In this document: piece by piece, positions 62,441 through 64,000 of the stretch
Position numbering within the stretch: the first letter of the stretch is position 1
Layout: every line of letters starts with the position of its first letter
Assembly: GCA_016930695.1 (NCBI GenBank)
Contig: JAFGGD010000023.1
Location: forward strand, 1-64,000
Length of the DNA: 64,000 bases
Source: Candidatus Eisenbacteria bacterium
GTDB lineage: Bacteria > Orphanbacterota > Orphanbacteria > Orphanbacterales > Orphanbacteraceae
Reading direction: 5' to 3'
Translations under genes and position numbers: made by a program
The notes under the pieces: model-generated
Database searches by the model: none
What the model saw: only the letters and a program-made list of their open reading frames with translations
What the model was told of the DNA's origin: nothing

Positions 62441-63568
62441 ATGGAGCACCTGCACCTGGAACGCATCATTCTCGGAAACTCGATTTCGGACTGGCTGATC
62501 GTAATCGTCGCGGCGCTGTTCACGGTGCCGGCGCTGCGAGGGGTGAAAGCGCTCGTCCGGCGGCACTACGGCGCGGGCGGCGCGGACGCCGCCTCGCCGG
62601 TGAACGACCTTGTCGGCGGCATCCTCTCCCGCACGCGCTACACCCTCCTGACGATCCTCGCCTTTACCGCGACCACCCTTCTGCTCTCCCTCCCGCAGCG
62701 GATCGCGGACTGGATCACCTCCATCGCGGCGATCGCCCTTCTGATTCAGCTCGCCATCTGGGCGGACGGCATTCTCGATTTCGCGATCCGCCATCGCCGG
62801 GGCGCCGATCCCGCCGAGGCGACCACCCTCGGCGTGCTCCGCTTCACGGGACGCGTCATCCTTTTCTCCATCACGCTCCTCCTCGTTCTCGACAACATCC
62901 CGGGCGTGCAGGTGACCACGCTGATCGCCAGCCTCGGCATCGGCGGCATCGCCGTGGCGCTCGCGGTGCAGAACATCCTTTCGGATCTCTTCGCGTCCCT
63001 CTCCATCGCCCTGGACAAGCCCTTCGTGATCGGCGATTTCATCATCGTCGGCGAGCAGATGGGCACGGTGGAGAAAACCGGCCTCAAGACGACCCGCGTG
63101 CGGAGCCTCTCCGGCGAGCAGCTGGTCTTTTCCAACACCGACCTCCTCTCGAGCCGGATTCGCAATTTCAAGCGGATGAGCGAGAGGCGGGTGCTCTTCG
63201 GTTTCGGCGTGATCTACGGAACGCCGGCCGATAAGCTGCGCGCCATCCCGGGAATGGTGAGGGAGATCGTAGAGGCTCGGCAGGGAGTCCGTTTCGACAG
63301 GGCCCACTTTAAAGCCTTCGGCGAGTCGTCCCTCGACTTCGAGATCGTCTATTACATGCTGACGCCGGACTACAACGCCTACATGGACACCCAACAGGCG
63401 ATCAATCTGGCCCTTTTCGAACGATTCACCCGCGAAGGGATCGATTTCGCCTTCCCGACGCGGACCCTACACGCCGGCGAAGGCTGGGAATCCCGGCCCG
63501 CGCGCGCCGTCGATCCGAAGAGCGATCTCCGTCCCGGCGGGGACACGGAGCCCCGAGGATCCGCCTAG
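62441..63568 (+). CDS. MscS-family mechanosensitive channel
   Basis: 375 residues. Three or more N-terminal membrane helices lead into the MscS pore and beta domain: LLIASLGIGGIAVALAVQNILSDLFASLSIALDKPFVIGDFI and LKTTRVRSLSGEQLVFSNTDL. The C-terminal cage domain ends PTRTLH. Start MEHLHLER chosen; an upstream TTG at 62366 is part of a TTGACA sequence and is not preferred. Confidence 0.85.
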   Translation: MEHLHLERIILGNSISDWLIVIVAALFTVPALRGVKALVRRHYGAGGADAASPVNDLVGGILSRTRYTLLTILAFTATTLLLSLPQRIADWITSIAAIALLIQLAIWADGILDFAIRHRRGADPAEATTLGVLRFTGRVILFSITLLLVLDNIPGVQVTTLIASLGIGGIAVALAVQNILSDLFASLSIALDKPFVIGDFIIVGEQMGTVEKTGLKTTRVRSLSGEQLVFSNTDLLSSRIRNFKRMSERRVLFGFGVIYGTPADKLRAIPGMVREIVEARQGVRFDRAHFKAFGESSLDFEIVYYMLTPDYNAYMDTQQAINLALFERFTREGIDFAFPTRTLHAGEGWESRPARAVDPKSDLRPGGDTEPRGSA

Positions 63569-63622
63569 GGACGGGCGCGCCTTCCACCCCGCCGCCGCCG
63601 GCGGGCGAGGAGACCGAACATC

Positions 63623-64000
63623 ATGCGGGACTGCCGAATCGCCTACTTCTCCATGGAGCTGGCGCTCAAGACGAACATCCCCACCTACAGCGGCGGCCTC
63701 GGCGTGCTCGCCGGGGACACCATCCGCTCCGCCGCAGACCTCGGCGTACCGCTGTTGGCCGTCACGCTGCTCCATCGGAAGGGCTATCTCTACCAGCGTC
63801 TCGACGCCGAGGGAAATCAGACCGAGGAACCGGTGGAATGGGTGGTGGAGGATTTCCTCACCGAAACACCGGCGCGCGTTTCCGTGACCATCGGCGGGCG
63901 GCAGGTCGCCGTCCGGGCCTGGCGTTACGACGTGAAAGGGGTGACCGGCTCGACGGTCCCGGTCTTCCTTCTCGACACGGATCTCCCCGAAAACGACGAA
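63623..64000 (+). CDS. glgP: alpha-glucan phosphorylase, N-terminal part
   Basis: 126 residues to the window edge, so partial. [43 protein letters not shown] and [13 protein letters not shown] are the opening of the short (GT35) alpha-glucan phosphorylases. It releases glucose-1-phosphate from glycogen-like glucans. GAGGAG lies about ten bases before the ATG. The catalytic C-terminal half, with the pyridoxal-phosphate lysine, lies outside. Confidence 0.88.
   Translation, partial: MRDCRIAYFSMELALKTNIPTYSGGLGVLAGDTIRSAADLGVPLLAVTLLHRKGYLYQRLDAEGNQTEEPVEWVVEDFLTETPARVSVTIGGRQVAVRAWRYDVKGVTGSTVPVFLLDTDLPENDE

Noticed and set aside
1-64000. CRISPR arrays, insertion sequences, tRNA and rRNA genes
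   Set aside because: No regular spaced repeats, transposase motifs, terminal inverted repeats or tRNA folds were found on reading both strands.

Overview
The window is about 64 kb of high-GC bacterial DNA. It carries roughly fifty protein genes and no rRNA, tRNA, CRISPR array or recognisable insertion sequence. Gene style points to a Gram-negative, didermic organism of the FCB side of the tree, with Candidatus Eisenbacteria or a close relative as the best guess. The reasons are outer-membrane barrels ending in an aromatic residue, many Sec signals and lipoboxes, a secreted protein with the FlgD/T9SS-type C-terminal sorting module, strong AAGGAGG Shine-Dalgarno sites and TTGACA-type promoters. 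The taxon is an inference from gene content, not from a marker gene.

Layout. 1-336: a broken edge, where 41 bp copied from inside the window are joined to the C-terminus of a sodium/solute symporter. 464-9165: an exported-protein region (barrels, two lipoproteins, a large Vps62-like/beta-helix protein). 9528-11734: an S1-domain protein and a methyltransferase. 11802-13989: a coupled AmgK-like kinase / RapZ C-terminal domain / MurU-like operon, probably for amino-sugar (cell-wall) recycling. 14102-16773: moeA-moaA-moaC for molybdenum cofactor. 16952-20625: a 979-residue TPR/sigma-54 activator, coupled to a 90-residue exported protein behind a long leader. 20731-25448: a DUF2064 protein, a secreted protein, a DUF2779 nuclease-like protein and a KynB-like cyclase. 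25525-26817: an SPFH protein with an Arc-type repressor and a palindromic promoter. 26873-34429: a methyltransferase, a CDGSH protein, an HD protein, an ANK/MATE-like transporter, UDGb, a phosphoesterase and an HExxH protein. 34693-37152: a zinc/manganese-type ABC importer. 37246-44114: alcohol dehydrogenase, AsmA-like protein, GYD, YjbQ and a saccharopine-dehydrogenase-like protein. 44284-47318: tandem lipoprotein paralogues. 47532-55140: SppA, a two-gene flavin dehydrogenase and an ADP-forming acyl-CoA synthetase. 55197-64000: an MBL hydrolase, an AI-2E-family permease, an S9 peptidase, a SpoIIE phosphatase, an MscS channel and the start of a glucan phosphorylase.

The best leads for something undescribed are four. 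First, a near-consensus promoter followed by a roughly 145-nt structured transcript ending in an intrinsic terminator ahead of the AI-2E gene (57312-57493), with an alternative hairpin that could act as antiterminator. Second, the exported small protein translationally coupled to a TPR-sigma-54 activator whose N-terminal third has alien base composition. Third, the stand-alone RapZ C-terminal domain between AmgK-like and MurU-like genes. Fourth, the SPFH-Arc pair with an operator over its own promoter. All calls were made by reading the sequence; no database search was run.
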